Source: VRUE01 sp036406595
GTDB lineage: Bacteria; Actinomycetota; Thermoleophilia; Solirubrobacterales; 70-9
NCBI GenBank assembly: GCA_036406595.1
Contig: DASXAR010000087.1
Location: 36,289 to 100,288 of the forward strand
DNA: 64,000 nucleotides
Direction of reading: 5' to 3'
Shown here: positions 32,158 through 39,765 of the stretch, in pieces
How the letters are laid out: each line of letters begins with the position of its first letter
Position numbering within the stretch: the stretch's first letter is position 1
Made by a program: the position numbers and the translations under genes
Notes under the pieces: model-generated
Told to the model about the DNA's origin: nothing
The model's input: only the letters and a program-made list of their open reading frames with translations
Database searches by the model: none

Positions 32158-32871
32158 ATGGAGATCAAGTTTCACGGGCAGGCGTGCTTCGAGCTGAGCG
32201 AGGGCGACACCACGTTGCTGACGGACCCCTTCCTGAAGCCGAACAACCCGATCGCGGTGGCGACCGCGGAGGAGGTCGAGCCGACCCACATCGCGCTTAC
32301 CCACGGGCATGCCGATCACGTTGCCGACGCGGTGCCGGTGGCGAAGCGCACCGGAGCGCACTGCGTGGCGATCGTCGAGCTTGCGAACTGGCTCGACTCG
32401 CAGGGGGCGGACGCGGTCAGCGACCCCAACCTCGGCGGCACCGTCGAGTTCGACTGGGGCTGGATCAAGCTGGTTCCGGCCTGGCACACGAACACCATCC
32501 CCGGCTCCGATACGGCGCCGTTCAGCGCCGAGCACGGAATCTCGATCGGGGTCCCGACCGGCCTTCTGATCAACATCGGAGGGGTGACCGTCTACCACGC
32601 CGGCGACACCTGCCTCTTCGGCGACATGAAGCTGATCGCCGAACGGAATCCGGTCGACGTGGCCCTGCTGCCGATCGGCGGCCACTACACGATGGACCGC
32701 CATGATGCGGTCGTGGCGGCCGAATTCGTCGGTGCCGGGACGGTCATCCCGATGCATTACGACACCTTCCCGCCGATCGAGACCGACGCGGGTGCGTTCA
32801 AGCAGGAGGTCGAGTCGAAGACTTCCTCGCAGGTCGTCGTGCTGAAGCCGGGGGAGAGCCACTCCGCCTGA
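32158..32871 (+). CDS. UPF0173 family metallo-beta-lactamase-fold hydrolase
   Basis: A 237-residue protein with the metal ligands THGHADHV (about residue 47), HAGDT (about 148) and IPMHYDTFP (about 203), plus the N-terminal FHGQACFEL typical of UPF0173 (YtkL-like) proteins. The fold hydrolyses esters, thioesters or phosphoesters; the substrate is not established. It is cytoplasmic, with no signal peptide. It is the last gene of the operon with the pseudo-rhomboid. Confidence 0.92.
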   Translation: MEIKFHGQACFELSEGDTTLLTDPFLKPNNPIAVATAEEVEPTHIALTHGHADHVADAVPVAKRTGAHCVAIVELANWLDSQGADAVSDPNLGGTVEFDWGWIKLVPAWHTNTIPGSDTAPFSAEHGISIGVPTGLLINIGGVTVYHAGDTCLFGDMKLIAERNPVDVALLPIGGHYTMDRHDAVVAAEFVGAGTVIPMHYDTFPPIETDAGAFKQEVESKTSSQVVVLKPGESHSA

Positions 32872-32872
32872 A

Positions 32873-32890
32873 ACTGGCTGACCAGCCAGT
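32873..32890. promoter_or_regulatory. Palindrome between UPF0173 and R2lox-like genes
   Basis: ACTGGCT-GACC-AGCCAGT forms a 7-bp stem with a 4-base spacer immediately after the UPF0173 stop and 52 bp before the next gene. It could be a weak terminator hairpin or an operator for a dimeric repressor. No T-tract follows. Confidence 0.35.
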
Positions 32891-32941
32891 CCGCTGCTAG
32901 GCTCGTTTCTCGGACAACCCGACGAGGCGAGGAGTGTGCAG

Positions 32942-33868
32942 ATGGAGGCCAAGGAGGCGACCGGGACCCAGCCCCGCACCGAGCGCGAGGACTACCAGGC
33001 GACCGCCGACCCGGCGCTGCTCAAGGAGGCCGATCGGACCGCGGACGTGAAGCTGCTGAGCTACGCCGAGCTCTACGGGCTGTGGGAGCGTCAGCAGTGG
33101 CAGACGCAGGAGCTCGACTTCACTCGCGACCGCGAGGACTGGCACGAGCGGATCAGCGCCGAGGAGCGCTTTCAGCGGATGTACGGGCTCTCCTCCTTCT
33201 TCATCGGCGAGCAGAAGGTCGCCGAGGAGCTCGGCCCGATCATGCGCGCTGCGCCGACCGAGGACCAGAAGATCTTCCTCTGCACCCAGATCGCCGACGA
33301 GGCGCGCCACGTGCGCTTCTTCGAGCGCTTCTACCGCGAGGTCGGGGTCCTGGAGGCGGACGGCCTCACGGAGATGCTCAGCGAGACCTCTGAGCACCTC
33401 AACGACAACTTCGGGCTGCTCTTCGACGAGATGCTGAAGCAGCGCACCGATCGCCTTTCCGCGGAGCCCGAGGACACGGTGGCGCTGGTCGAGGCCGTGA
33501 CCATCTACCACATGGTGATCGAGGGAATGCTGGCCCTCACCGGACAGCACTTCATCATGGACTTCAACGAACGCGAAGGAACCCTTCCCGCCTTTGTCGA
33601 GGGCTTTCAGAACGTCGCTCGCGACGAGCACCGCCACGTCGCCTTCGGCTCTGTCTTCCTGCGCGAGAAGGCCCGCGAGGACAATAGCTTCAAGGAGGCG
33701 ATCCAGCGGGCCCTGGAGCAGACCCTTCCGCTTGCCGACAAGGTGCTGACCCCGCCGTGGGCGGAGGATGTCGACGATTGGGAGCTGTTCGGCTACTCGC
33801 TCGAGGAGACGCGGGAGTTCGCCGGCACATGTCTGATGCGGCGCCTCAAGGTGATCGGCCTCGGCTGA
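32942..33868 (+). CDS. R2-like ligand-binding oxidase-type (ferritin-like) protein
   Basis: A 308-residue ferritin-like diiron/Mn-Fe protein. Ligand motifs: FFIGEQKVAEE (first Glu), DEARHVRFF (ExxH), YHMVIEG (second-half Glu) and RDEHRHVAFG (ExxH). The Val three residues after the first Glu and the Tyr five before the third Glu match the cross-linking pair of R2lox proteins. The radical Tyr position of classical RNR R2 is Phe. No RNR large-subunit gene is nearby. ATG 32942 has AGGAG seven bases upstream; GTG 32936 is in frame but too close to it. A class Ic RNR beta subunit is the main alternative. Confidence 0.8.
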   Translation: MEAKEATGTQPRTEREDYQATADPALLKEADRTADVKLLSYAELYGLWERQQWQTQELDFTRDREDWHERISAEERFQRMYGLSSFFIGEQKVAEELGPIMRAAPTEDQKIFLCTQIADEARHVRFFERFYREVGVLEADGLTEMLSETSEHLNDNFGLLFDEMLKQRTDRLSAEPEDTVALVEAVTIYHMVIEGMLALTGQHFIMDFNEREGTLPAFVEGFQNVARDEHRHVAFGSVFLREKAREDNSFKEAIQRALEQTLPLADKVLTPPWAEDVDDWELFGYSLEETREFAGTCLMRRLKVIGLG

Positions 33869-33898
33869 AACCGGGCCGCGGCCCCGTCGAGCCGGGGT

Positions 33899-35437
33899 CT
33901 ACGGCGTCGCGGGGGCTTCGCCGCTCGAGGCGGAGCCACCTGATTCGGCCGGCGGCGGAGGCGATTCGGCCGGCGGAGGCGATTCGGCCGGCGGCGGAGG
34001 CGATTCGGCCGGCGGCGGAGGCGATTCGGTGGGTGCGCCGCCAACGGCGACGACGACGGTTTCTTCGCCGGACGGAGCGCCGGCTTCGCCCGCCGGCGGC
34101 TTGGCGTCGGTCACGCTAGGCGACTGACCCTGGGCCTTGTCCGCTCCATCTCCATCGGTGGGAGTCGTCGAGGGACCGGCGGGAGCCGCCTGCGCACCGT
34201 CGGTCGGGGTGGTCGGGTCGGTGCTCTTCGGCCCCTGCGTCGGCGCTTCGGCGACGGGAGGAGGCGCCGTGGCCGGGGCGGACAGGACGGCCGGGGCCTC
34301 GCGCGCCGCGGACTGCCCGGCGATAACCGGGGAAAGGGGCGTGCCGTGTTTGACGGCGGAGATGTTCTGGATGTGCGCGGTGGTCGGGCTCTGCGTGGGC
34401 GGAGCGACCCTTTCCTTGACCTCGACCGCTCCCGCGGTTAGGACGGCGGCGGTGACGACGCCCGCCACGGCCTTGGTGCCGATCGCTCCTCCGACCGCGC
34501 CGAGCCCGCTGGCGGCGCTGCCGCCGCCGATCGCCGCGGCCGCGCTGCCGACCGCGCCGGCTCCGGTCGCCGTCGCCGCCGCGCCACCGCCGGCAGCACC
34601 TGCGCCGGTCGTGGCGCCGGCACCACCGAGGCCCAGCTTGGAGAGGATGAAGCTCTTGAATGCCACCAGAGGCCCGGCGGGAACGAGCGCCGCGAGCACC
34701 TTGTCGTTGGAGCGGATCTGGGCCCGGAAGTCTGCGCATTCCTCGCAGTCGCGAACGTGGCGCCGAACCGGCCCGGAGACCTTCCGCAGACCCTCGGCGG
34801 CCTCCGCGAGCTCGAGCCGGACTTCACCACAGGTGAGCTGCCGCGCCTGGCTCGCCTCGGCCAGCGAGATTCGCGCCCGGACCAGCAACGACTTGACCGA
34901 CGGGACGCTGGTCTCCATCGTCTGCGCGATTTCCTCGTAGGACATCGCGTCCATCTCCCGGAGCATCAGCGCCGAGCGCTGGGTCTCCGGCAGGTTGCCG
35001 ACGTCGCTGAGAAGCTGCCGGAACTCCTCCCGGTTGTGGACCTTCTCCGCAGTCGAGGCCGCGTCGACCATCGGCACCATGTCCATCGATTCCTGCGCGT
35101 CCGCCGTGGGCTTGCGCAGGTGGTTGAGGCAGCGGTTGCGGGCGATCCGGTACAGCCAGGGCCGGAGGTTGATCTCGCGCTCGTCGGCGAGCATCGCCCG
35201 GTAGGCATTGACGAAAACCTCCTGGAGGACGTCCTCGGCGTCCTCGGTGGAGCCGAGCATCTGGCGGCAGAAGCCGAGCAGGCGGCCCTGGTATCGGTCG
35301 ACGATCGTCTCGAAGGCGCCCGCGTTGCCGCCGCGCGCCATCGAGATCAGCCTTGCGTCGCCCTGAAGCTTGAGCAGCGGCGAGCGGCGAGCTAGCAACC
35401 CGCGTTGACTGGCGTGTGTAAGAGCCGATGCCTCCAA
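33899..35437 (-). CDS. ECF sigma factor fused to zinc-finger, transmembrane and Pro-rich domains
   Basis: A 512-residue fusion. Residues about 28-195 are an ECF sigma-70: region 2 (AFETIVDRYQGRLLGFC, DAEDVLQEVFVNAYR, LRPWLYRIARNRCLNHLR) and region 4 (LPETQRSALMLREMDAMSYE, then SVPSVKSLLVRAR). Residues 203-234 form a zinc-finger anti-sigma-like motif (Cys203, His227, Cys231, Cys234). A Gly/Ala-rich region leads to a likely transmembrane helix at about 314-340 (VAGVVTAAVLTAGAVEV). The remainder is Pro/Thr/Ser-rich, with ESPPPPA repeats near the end. The sigma factor therefore seems membrane-tethered and may need proteolysis for release. Upstream is tRNA-Leu; downstream the R2lox-like gene converges. 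Confidence 0.88.
   Translation of the reverse strand: MEASALTHASQRGLLARRSPLLKLQGDARLISMARGGNAGAFETIVDRYQGRLLGFCRQMLGSTEDAEDVLQEVFVNAYRAMLADEREINLRPWLYRIARNRCLNHLRKPTADAQESMDMVPMVDAASTAEKVHNREEFRQLLSDVGNLPETQRSALMLREMDAMSYEEIAQTMETSVPSVKSLLVRARISLAEASQARQLTCGEVRLELAEAAEGLRKVSGPVRRHVRDCEECADFRAQIRSNDKVLAALVPAGPLVAFKSFILSKLGLGGAGATTGAGAAGGGAAATATGAGAVGSAAAAIGGGSAASGLGAVGGAIGTKAVAGVVTAAVLTAGAVEVKERVAPPTQSPTTAHIQNISAVKHGTPLSPVIAGQSAAREAPAVLSAPATAPPPVAEAPTQGPKSTDPTTPTDGAQAAPAGPSTTPTDGDGADKAQGQSPSVTDAKPPAGEAGAPSGEETVVVAVGGAPTESPPPPAESPPPPAESPPPAESPPPPAESGGSASSGEAPATP
33942..34029. repeat. In-frame tandem repeats coding ESPPPPA units of the ECF protein
   Basis: Four copies start at 33942, 33963, 33981 and 34002. 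Three are 21 bases (GATTCGGCCGGCGGCGGAGG plus C) and one is an 18-base version, followed by a partial copy. On the - strand they encode ESPPPPA or ESPPPA. All are multiples of three, so slippage changes tail length without frameshift. Confidence 0.85.
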
Positions 35438-35563
35438 GCTTCACTCTCCAGGGAAGGCCGTTTCCTCTACCTGAAGACACCGTAGCAGCGGCATAGTTGC
35501 GCCACTACGGCATTTTTAGGGCACCTTTGGATAGCGATTCCAGGCCATCCCGGGAGCCCGCAG

Positions 35564-35649
35564 TGCCCGGGGCGGGACTCGAACCCGCAAGCCCCCGTGG
35601 GGGCAGCGCCTTTTAAGGGCGCCGCTTTTGCCAGTTTCGCCACCCGGGC
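35564..35649 (-). tRNA. tRNA-Leu (TAA anticodon)
   Basis: The minus-strand cloverleaf starts GCCCGGGTGGCG. The acceptor GCCCGGG pairs with CCCGGGC and the discriminator is A. The anticodon stem GCGCC/GGCGC encloses CTTAAAA (anticodon TAA). The long class II variable arm TGCCCCCACGGGGGCT is followed by the T arm GCGGG-TTCGAGT-CCCGC. No CCA is encoded. Confidence 0.95.
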
Positions 35650-35694
35650 ACGAGCGATGGTAACCCCGCCCCGGCTTCTATAGGCTCGGGCGCC

Positions 35695-37311
35695 ATGGCG
35701 GTTCACGGCGGGCGGTTGGTGGCGGCGGTGCTGCGCTCTCGCGGCGTTTCGCACCTCTTCACCCTTTCTGGAGGACACCTGTTCTCGATCTATGACGGCT
35801 GCCGCGAGGAGGGGATCGAGATCATCGACGTCCGCCACGAGCAGTCGGCGGTCTTCGCGGCCGAGGGCTTTGCGAAGGCCACCCGGGGAGCGGGTGTCGC
35901 GGCGCTGACCGCGGGCCCGGGCGTGACCAACGGGATCAGCGGCATCGCCGGAGCGCAGGCCAACTGCTCGCCCCTCTTCGTGATCGGTGGGCGCGCGCCC
36001 GAGATGCGCTGGGGGGCGGGGTCCCTTCAGGAGATCGACCACCTGCCGTTCGTCTCGCCGCTGGTCAAGTCGGCCGAGACGGTGCGGGAGCCCGGCCGGA
36101 TCGCCGCGACGACCGCCGCGGCGCTCGACACGGCACTCACCCCTCCATTCGGGCCGACCTTCGTCGACTACCCGCTCGATGTCGTCTTCAGCGAGGCGGA
36201 GAGCGAGGTGCCTCCCGCCCAGGATGCCGGCCTCGGGACTCCCCCCGACGGGGTCGAGGAGGCGGCCGCGCTGCTCGCCGGCGCCGAGCGCCCGGTGGTG
36301 ATGGCGGGCACCGGCCTGTACTGGGGTCGCGCCGAGGGCGAGCTGCAGGCGCTTGCGGAGCTGCTCGGAATCCCGGTCTTCCTCAACGGCCTCGGTCGGG
36401 GCTGCCTGCCCGCAGATCACGAGCTTGCCTTCAGCCGGGCGCGGGGTGCCGGGCTGAAGGATGCCGACGTGGCGCTGGTGGCCGGAGTGCCGATCGACTT
36501 TCGCCTCGGCTTCGGGGGCAGCTTCGGGGAGGAGACGAAGCTGATCCGCCTCGACGCCGCGCCGAACGAGCTGACCGCGAACCGGCTTCCGGATGTGGAC
36601 ATGGTCGGCGACGTCGCCGCCGGGTTTGCGGCGATCCGCGATTCCGTCAGCGATGCCTCGAGGCGCAGCGACGCGTGGCTCGAGCGACTCCGCTCGATCG
36701 AGGAGGAGCGCCGCGCGGCCGAGCAGGAGGAGCTCAACGACGGCCGCTCCCCCCTTCACCCCGTCCGCGTCTACAAGGAGCTTGGCGAAGTGCTCGACCG
36801 CGACGCGATCGTGGTCGGCGACGGCGGGGACTTCGTTTCCTACGCCGGCCGGTTCATCGAGACATTCCAGCCCGGTTGCTGGATGGACCCGGGCCCCTTC
36901 GGCTGCCTGGGGGCCGGGCCCGGCCAGGCGATCGGAGCCAAACTCGCCCATCCCGACCGACAGGTCTGCCTGCTGCTCGGCGACGGCGCCTTCGGTTTCG
37001 CCGGCCTGGAGTTCGACACGATGGCCCGTCACGGGCTCCCGGTCGTCGGGGTGATGGGGAACAACGGCATCTGGGCGCTGGAGCACCACCCGATGAAGTT
37101 CCTCTACGGCTACTCGGTCGCGGCGGAGCTGCGACCCGAGACACCTTACGAGGAGATGGTCGAGGCGCTGGGCTGCGAGGGAATCCTCGTCCGCGAGCCG
37201 GAGCATCTGCGGCCGGCGCTGGAGCGCGCGTTCGCCTCCGGCCGCCCCACTCTGGTCAACATTCTCACCGACCCGGACGTCGTCTACCCGCGCAAATCGA
37301 ATCTGGCCTGA
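35695..37311 (+). CDS. Thiamine-pyrophosphate enzyme (acetolactate synthase / 2-hydroxyacyl-CoA lyase-like)
   Basis: A 538-residue TPP enzyme with the three expected domains. The N-terminal domain has the catalytic Glu in DVRHEQSAVFAAEGFAKATR and AGPGVTNGISGIAGA. A central Rossmann-like domain follows, and the C-terminal TPP site reads LLLGDGAFGFAGLEFDTMAR with GNNGIW (Mg and diphosphate ligands). The C-terminal phrase VYPRKSNLA also occurs in acetolactate-synthase-like and oxalyl-CoA decarboxylase-like relatives. No small regulatory subunit (ilvN) is adjacent, so a catabolic lyase is as likely as branched-chain synthesis. It is a single-gene unit downstream of the divergent tRNA-Leu. Confidence 0.85.
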   Translation: MAVHGGRLVAAVLRSRGVSHLFTLSGGHLFSIYDGCREEGIEIIDVRHEQSAVFAAEGFAKATRGAGVAALTAGPGVTNGISGIAGAQANCSPLFVIGGRAPEMRWGAGSLQEIDHLPFVSPLVKSAETVREPGRIAATTAAALDTALTPPFGPTFVDYPLDVVFSEAESEVPPAQDAGLGTPPDGVEEAAALLAGAERPVVMAGTGLYWGRAEGELQALAELLGIPVFLNGLGRGCLPADHELAFSRARGAGLKDADVALVAGVPIDFRLGFGGSFGEETKLIRLDAAPNELTANRLPDVDMVGDVAAGFAAIRDSVSDASRRSDAWLERLRSIEEERRAAEQEELNDGRSPLHPVRVYKELGEVLDRDAIVVGDGGDFVSYAGRFIETFQPGCWMDPGPFGCLGAGPGQAIGAKLAHPDRQVCLLLGDGAFGFAGLEFDTMARHGLPVVGVMGNNGIWALEHHPMKFLYGYSVAAELRPETPYEEMVEALGCEGILVREPEHLRPALERAFASGRPTLVNILTDPDVVYPRKSNLA

Positions 37312-37316
37312 AACGA

Positions 37317-37346
37317 GAATCGACCGCCATTGCTGGCGGCCGATTC
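37317..37346 (+). terminator. Hairpin after the TPP enzyme gene
   Basis: GAATCG-A-CCGCCA (37317-37329) pairs with TGGCGG-C-CGATTC (37334-37346) around a TTGC loop, with one mismatch. It starts six bases after the TGA of the TPP gene. There is no T-tract, so it may be a Rho-independent-like or 3'-end-protecting hairpin rather than a canonical terminator. Confidence 0.5.
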
Positions 37347-37681
37347 AAGGTGGTCCCTCAGGACGGGCAGGGGTACGTCTTCAGGGACCAGTGCTTATTT
37401 GCTGGGCCCAGACGGCGGGAGGCGCCATGATGCGGCAATCGTCCGAACCCTTGCCGATCTCAGGGAAGGCTTTTGGGCCCGCCTAGATACCGACGCAGCG
37501 ATTATGTTCGCGGCTATCCGATATGTCTAGGGACTGCCGACCCGCCTACCTAGATATTGGTAGATTCGATCTACCAAGTTTTCTGAATTAAAGGGACGCT
37601 TTTGCCCCTCTGTCCGGCACCTGGGCGAGGTCATGTACATACGGTCCCACGGGTTTCGAGGCGCTTTTTTGGGCCCGGATC
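37347..37681. other. Gene-free, relatively AT-rich spacer with further hairpins
   Basis: No convincing coding frame is seen. TGGTCCCT (37351-37358) pairs with AGGGACCA (37383-37390), and inside it GACG (37362-37365) pairs with CGTC (37376-37379), separated by symmetric three-base internal loops. Further on, TTGGTAGAT (37557-37565) and ATCTACCAA (37569-37577) form a perfect 9-bp hairpin with a TCG loop followed by GTTTTCT, which could be an intrinsic terminator on the + strand. The region is clearly richer in A and T than its surroundings. It lies between convergent genes, so it may hold 3'-UTR elements or a small RNA. Confidence 0.5.
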
Positions 37682-38614
37682 TCAGAGTGCCGCGGCCGCC
37701 GCAATCGCACTGCCATAGAGAATATCGTGCTCCGAGACTTTAATCCGGTCGAGCCCGAAGGCCCTCATCGCCTCAATCAGGATGACGACGCCGGCGACGA
37801 TCGTCGGCGCTCTGTGCGGATGAAGTCCTTTGATCTGGGCCCTTTGCTCCAAAGAGGCAGATGCGAGATGGGAGAGCTGTTTCTGGATCGACTGCAATCC
37901 GAGCACATGGTCGTGCACGCGCTCGGGGTCGTAGGGGTCGAGCGCCAGCTCGATCGCGGCAAGGCTCGTCGGGGTGCCGGCGACGGCGGTCCCGGCCGTC
38001 GCCCGCGCCTCGGGATGGCCGTCGATGCTCGCCTCGATCAGCGATCTGGCGTCCGAGGCCAGCGCCTCCAGCTCCACTGCGGTCGGCGGGTCTGTGGCGA
38101 GGTGGCGCTCCGTGTGGCGGACGACCCCCGCCTGCAGCGAGGCGTGGAAGGAGATCTCCGGGCCATTGCCGACGATCAGCTCGGTCGAGCCACCGCCGAT
38201 GTCGATCACAAGCGTCGGCTGGCGCGGCGGCCTGTCGGCGGTGGCGCCGTGGTAGGTCAACCGCGACTCCTGCTCGCCGTCGAGCACCCGCGCCGGAAGG
38301 GCGAAGCGCTCACGCAGCTCGGCCAGGAAGGCGCCGCCGTTCGAGCTGTCGCGCACGGCGCTGGTCGCGAGCGCATCGATGGCCTCGACGCCACAGCCGC
38401 GGTAGATCTTCTCGTAGGCGGCGATCGCCTCGCAGACCGCCTCGATCGCTTCGTCTGAGAGCTGCCCGGTCAGGTCGACGCCGCGCCCGAGCCGGGTCAC
38501 CCGGCTGCGCCGCTCGACCTCGGTGACCACTTCGCCAGAGACGTCGGCGACCAGCAATCTGGTCGAGTTCGTGCCGATGTCGATGACCGCGACCCTGCGG
38601 GATCCATTCTGCAT
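37682..38614 (-). CDS. Exopolyphosphatase, Ppx/GppA family
   Basis: A 310-residue ASKHA-fold phosphatase. It contains RVAVIDIGTNSTRLLVADV (phosphate-1 motif) at the start, ATSAVRDSSNG, GEQESRLTY, and VIDIGGGSTELIVG (phosphate-2 motif at about residue 130). It ends with KVSEHDILYG. Proteins of this length (Ppx1/Ppx2 of Actinobacteria) hydrolyse inorganic polyphosphate or pppGpp. ATG 38614 is used because the frame upstream of it runs into the divergently oriented tRNA-fMet region. Confidence 0.92.
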   Translation of the reverse strand: MQNGSRRVAVIDIGTNSTRLLVADVSGEVVTEVERRSRVTRLGRGVDLTGQLSDEAIEAVCEAIAAYEKIYRGCGVEAIDALATSAVRDSSNGGAFLAELRERFALPARVLDGEQESRLTYHGATADRPPRQPTLVIDIGGGSTELIVGNGPEISFHASLQAGVVRHTERHLATDPPTAVELEALASDARSLIEASIDGHPEARATAGTAVAGTPTSLAAIELALDPYDPERVHDHVLGLQSIQKQLSHLASASLEQRAQIKGLHPHRAPTIVAGVVILIEAMRAFGLDRIKVSEHDILYGSAIAAAAAL

Positions 38615-38673
38615 CGCGGGCACTCTAGATATGCCGCCAGCTCGGCGGGCCGTTGCTACCATTGGCAAACCGC

Positions 38674-38747
<74 letters not shown>

Positions 38748-38754
38748 TTTCACG

Positions 38755-38783
38755 AAGGCCCGCAGATGCGGGCCTTTTCGTTT
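38755..38783 (+). terminator. Intrinsic terminator of tRNA-fMet
   Basis: AAGGCCCGC (38755-38763) pairs perfectly with GCGGGCCTT (38768-38776) around the loop AGAT, followed by TTCGTTT. It begins eight bases after the tRNA end. This is the clearest Rho-independent terminator in the window. Confidence 0.88.
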
Positions 38784-38803
38784 GAAGATCGCGGCGACTG
38801 CAA

Positions 38804-39286
38804 GTGTCCCAGAAGAACACCGCCCGACTGAAGGCCGAGCTCGACGCCGCTGCAGAGCTCCTGCGGACGGCGACGCTTGCCCGGCTCGCCTACAGCGGAG
38901 CCGACGGCACACCGCGGGTGATCCCGATCGGCTTCCTCTGGACCGGCGGAGCGGCGGTCGTTGCCACCCATCCGACCGCGCCGAAGGTGGCAGCGCTCCG
39001 CGCTCGCCCGCGGGTCGCGCTGACGATCGACACCCCAAGCCCGGCGCGCTCTCTGCTGCTTCGCGGAAACGCCGAGATCGAGGTCGTCGACGGTCCGGCG
39101 CCGGAGTACCTCGAGGCGGCGGCGAAGTCGATGGACGGCGAGGAGCTCGCGGCGTTCGAAGCGACCTGCCGTGGGACCTACGACCGGATGGCGCGGATCA
39201 GAATCGTCCCTGACTGGGCACGTTACTTCGACTTCGGCGCCGGCCGCGTACCGGTCTTCCTCCGCGAACTGACCTCCAGGGACTGA
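38804..39286 (+). CDS. Pyridoxamine 5'-phosphate oxidase-like flavin/F420 split-barrel protein
   Basis: A 160-residue split beta-barrel protein. Features are the N-terminal helix LKAELDAAAELLRTATLARL, the strand pair DGTPRVIPIGFLWTGG and the cofactor-site segment PTAPKVAALRARPRVALTID, ending with DWARYFDFGAGRVPVFLREL. Actinobacterial relatives bind FMN, F420 or heme and reduce diverse substrates. The precise cofactor cannot be read here. GTG 38804 starts 21 bases after the tRNA terminator. Confidence 0.82.
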   Translation: MSQKNTARLKAELDAAAELLRTATLARLAYSGADGTPRVIPIGFLWTGGAAVVATHPTAPKVAALRARPRVALTIDTPSPARSLLLRGNAEIEVVDGPAPEYLEAAAKSMDGEELAAFEATCRGTYDRMARIRIVPDWARYFDFGAGRVPVFLRELTSRD

Positions 39287-39313
39287 CGCGCCGGCGGCCG
39301 CCCCGGGCCCCTT

Positions 39314-39712
39314 CTATGCCCACCAATCGCGCCGGCCCTCGACGTCTTCGCGCGGGGCCTCGCCGAGGTTGGGCGCGCCGATGACGAGGATCTCGAGGCC
39401 ATCCGGCCCGGCCTCGTAGCCTCGCCACATACCGGGCGGGACGCGCACCGCGTCCCATTCCTTGAGCTCGACGATCTCCTCATCGACCTTCATCCGCCCG
39501 CTCCCGCGCACGACCACGTAGACCTCCTCCTGCTTCTTGTGCGTGTGGCCGTATGGAAAGCGATAGCCGGGCGGAACGCGCTGGTAGCTCAGGCCGGACT
39601 TCTCGAGCTCGAGCGGCCCGGTCGCCATGCGGAACTCCAGGTCCGGCGCGCCGTCAAACTTGGACCCGAGATCCTCCAGGTCCTCCCTGAGGTTCCTGAG
39701 AGTGAACGGCAC
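39314..39712 (-). CDS. Cupin-domain protein
   Basis: A 132-residue single-domain cupin. Motif 1 resembles G(X)5HXH(X)3,4E(X)6G (FPYGHTHKKQEEVYVVVRG), with His, His and Glu metal ligands. Motif 2 is WDAVRVPPGMWRGYEAG, in which the usual His is replaced by Arg. GTG 39712 was chosen since PFTLRNLREDLEDLG begins the folded part; the frame extends upstream through antisense-like sequence. Function (sugar isomerase, dioxygenase or storage) is undetermined. Confidence 0.83.
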   Translation of the reverse strand: MPFTLRNLREDLEDLGSKFDGAPDLEFRMATGPLELEKSGLSYQRVPPGYRFPYGHTHKKQEEVYVVVRGSGRMKVDEEIVELKEWDAVRVPPGMWRGYEAGPDGLEILVIGAPNLGEAPREDVEGRRDWWA

Positions 39713-39765
39713 GGCCCACAGGGTGCCAGGTTCCTCCGCGTTGCAGGGACCCCGTGCGCGGGCGC

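Noticed and set aside
37330..37530. A 66-codon frame in the structured gap
   Set aside because: No motif or ribosome site; it runs through the hairpins and has mixed composition.
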